Assembly (NCBI GenBank): GCA_026193555.1
Contig: JAPHUU010000126.1
Span: forward strand, 1 to 5,892
DNA: 5,892 nucleotides
Direction of reading: 5' to 3'
From: Rhodanobacter sp.
GTDB taxonomy: Bacteria; Pseudomonadota; Gammaproteobacteria; Xanthomonadales; Rhodanobacteraceae
A model generated the notes under the pieces. The model saw only the letters and a list, made by a program, of their open reading frames with translations, made no database searches and was not told where the DNA came from. How positions within the stretch are numbered: position 1 is the stretch's first letter; each line of letters opens with the position of its first letter. Below, piece after piece: positions 5,659 through 5,892 of this stretch. The translations under genes and the position numbers were made by a program.

Positions 5659-5892
5659 ATGACTCGACTGCAACTGCTTGGCCTGACTGCGGCCATCGCT
5701 CTCTTCGCCACAGCCAGCGCCCATGCCGAAGGCGACAAGGCTGCCGGGCGCACGCTGATCTATACCTGTGCCGGTTGCCATGGTGTCCCCGGTTATACCA
5801 ATGCCTACCCGCAGTACCCGGTGCCAAAGATTGCCGGCCAGAACGAGCAGTACATCATCGATGCACTGCATGGCTACCAGGGTGCCGATCGC
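5659..5892 (+). CDS. Exported c-type cytochrome, N-terminal part, 3' truncated by the window edge
   Basis: The first 78 residues of a periplasmic or membrane-facing class I cytochrome c; the frame is open to the last base. A Sec signal peptide is clear: MTRLQLLG, a hydrophobic core to about residue 18, then a probable cleavage site after A-H-A at 23. The haem-attachment motif CAGCH is at 37-41, with covalent attachment through both cysteines and H41 as an axial ligand. The following NAYPQYPVPKIAGQNEQYIIDAL (split here as NAYPQYPVPK and IAGQNEQYIIDAL, 48-70) resembles the cytochrome c4/c553 group that carries electrons to terminal oxidases. The sixth ligand, usually a later methionine, and any second haem domain lie beyond the window. 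The ATG at 5659 is the natural start before the signal peptide; only a weak GTGGAA precedes it. The exact partner is unknown. Confidence 0.9.
   Translation, partial: MTRLQLLGLTAAIALFATASAHAEGDKAAGRTLIYTCAGCHGVPGYTNAYPQYPVPKIAGQNEQYIIDALHGYQGADR

Overview
The window is high-GC bacterial chromosome that reads as ordinary housekeeping and stress-response DNA. The protein types and the PilH-like regulator suggest a gammaproteobacterium, and the encoded tmRNA tag ANDDNYALAA fits this. A member of the Xanthomonadales/Lysobacterales (for example the Rhodanobacter group) is my best guess. That placement is inference from remembered family similarity, not from a search.

Layout, left to right. (1) The 3' part of a dihydrolipoamide dehydrogenase gene (lpd) enters from the left edge and ends at 526, with a weak terminator-like hairpin after it. 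(2) A LOG-family nucleotide phosphoribohydrolase (608-1204) and a YhdH/AcuI-type NADPH-dependent oxidoreductase (1220-2218) lie 15 nt apart and probably share a transcript. (3) A single-domain, PilH-like response regulator (2288-2653) has its own sigma70-type promoter and a strong terminator. (4) On the minus strand, hsp20 (4151-3702) precedes the DnaJ-type co-chaperone gene cbpA (3628-2726). A heat-shock sigma32-like promoter stands before hsp20, and a GC-rich hairpin with a T run lies between the two genes. (5) A Prx5-type peroxiredoxin (4292-4774) diverges from hsp20. (6) The stretch 4775-5012 has no gene but holds a weak terminator, a 62-nt nested inverted repeat and the tmRNA terminator. 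(7) ssrA (tmRNA) is on the minus strand at 5367-5013, with promoter and terminator both visible. (8) After a divergent intergenic region (5368-5658), the 5' end of an exported c-type cytochrome gene runs off the right edge.

The middle of the window groups protein-quality and stress functions. Hsp20 holds unfolded proteins, CbpA hands substrates to DnaK, the peroxiredoxin removes peroxides, and tmRNA rescues stalled ribosomes and tags their products for proteolysis. This is proximity of related functions, not evidence of one regulon. I see no phage, IS, CRISPR, toxin-antitoxin or defence system. The less ordinary items are the nested inverted repeat at 4841-4902, the hairpin between hsp20 and cbpA, the absence of cbpM after cbpA, a 12-nt repeat inside the tmRNA, and a paired repeat in front of the cytochrome gene.
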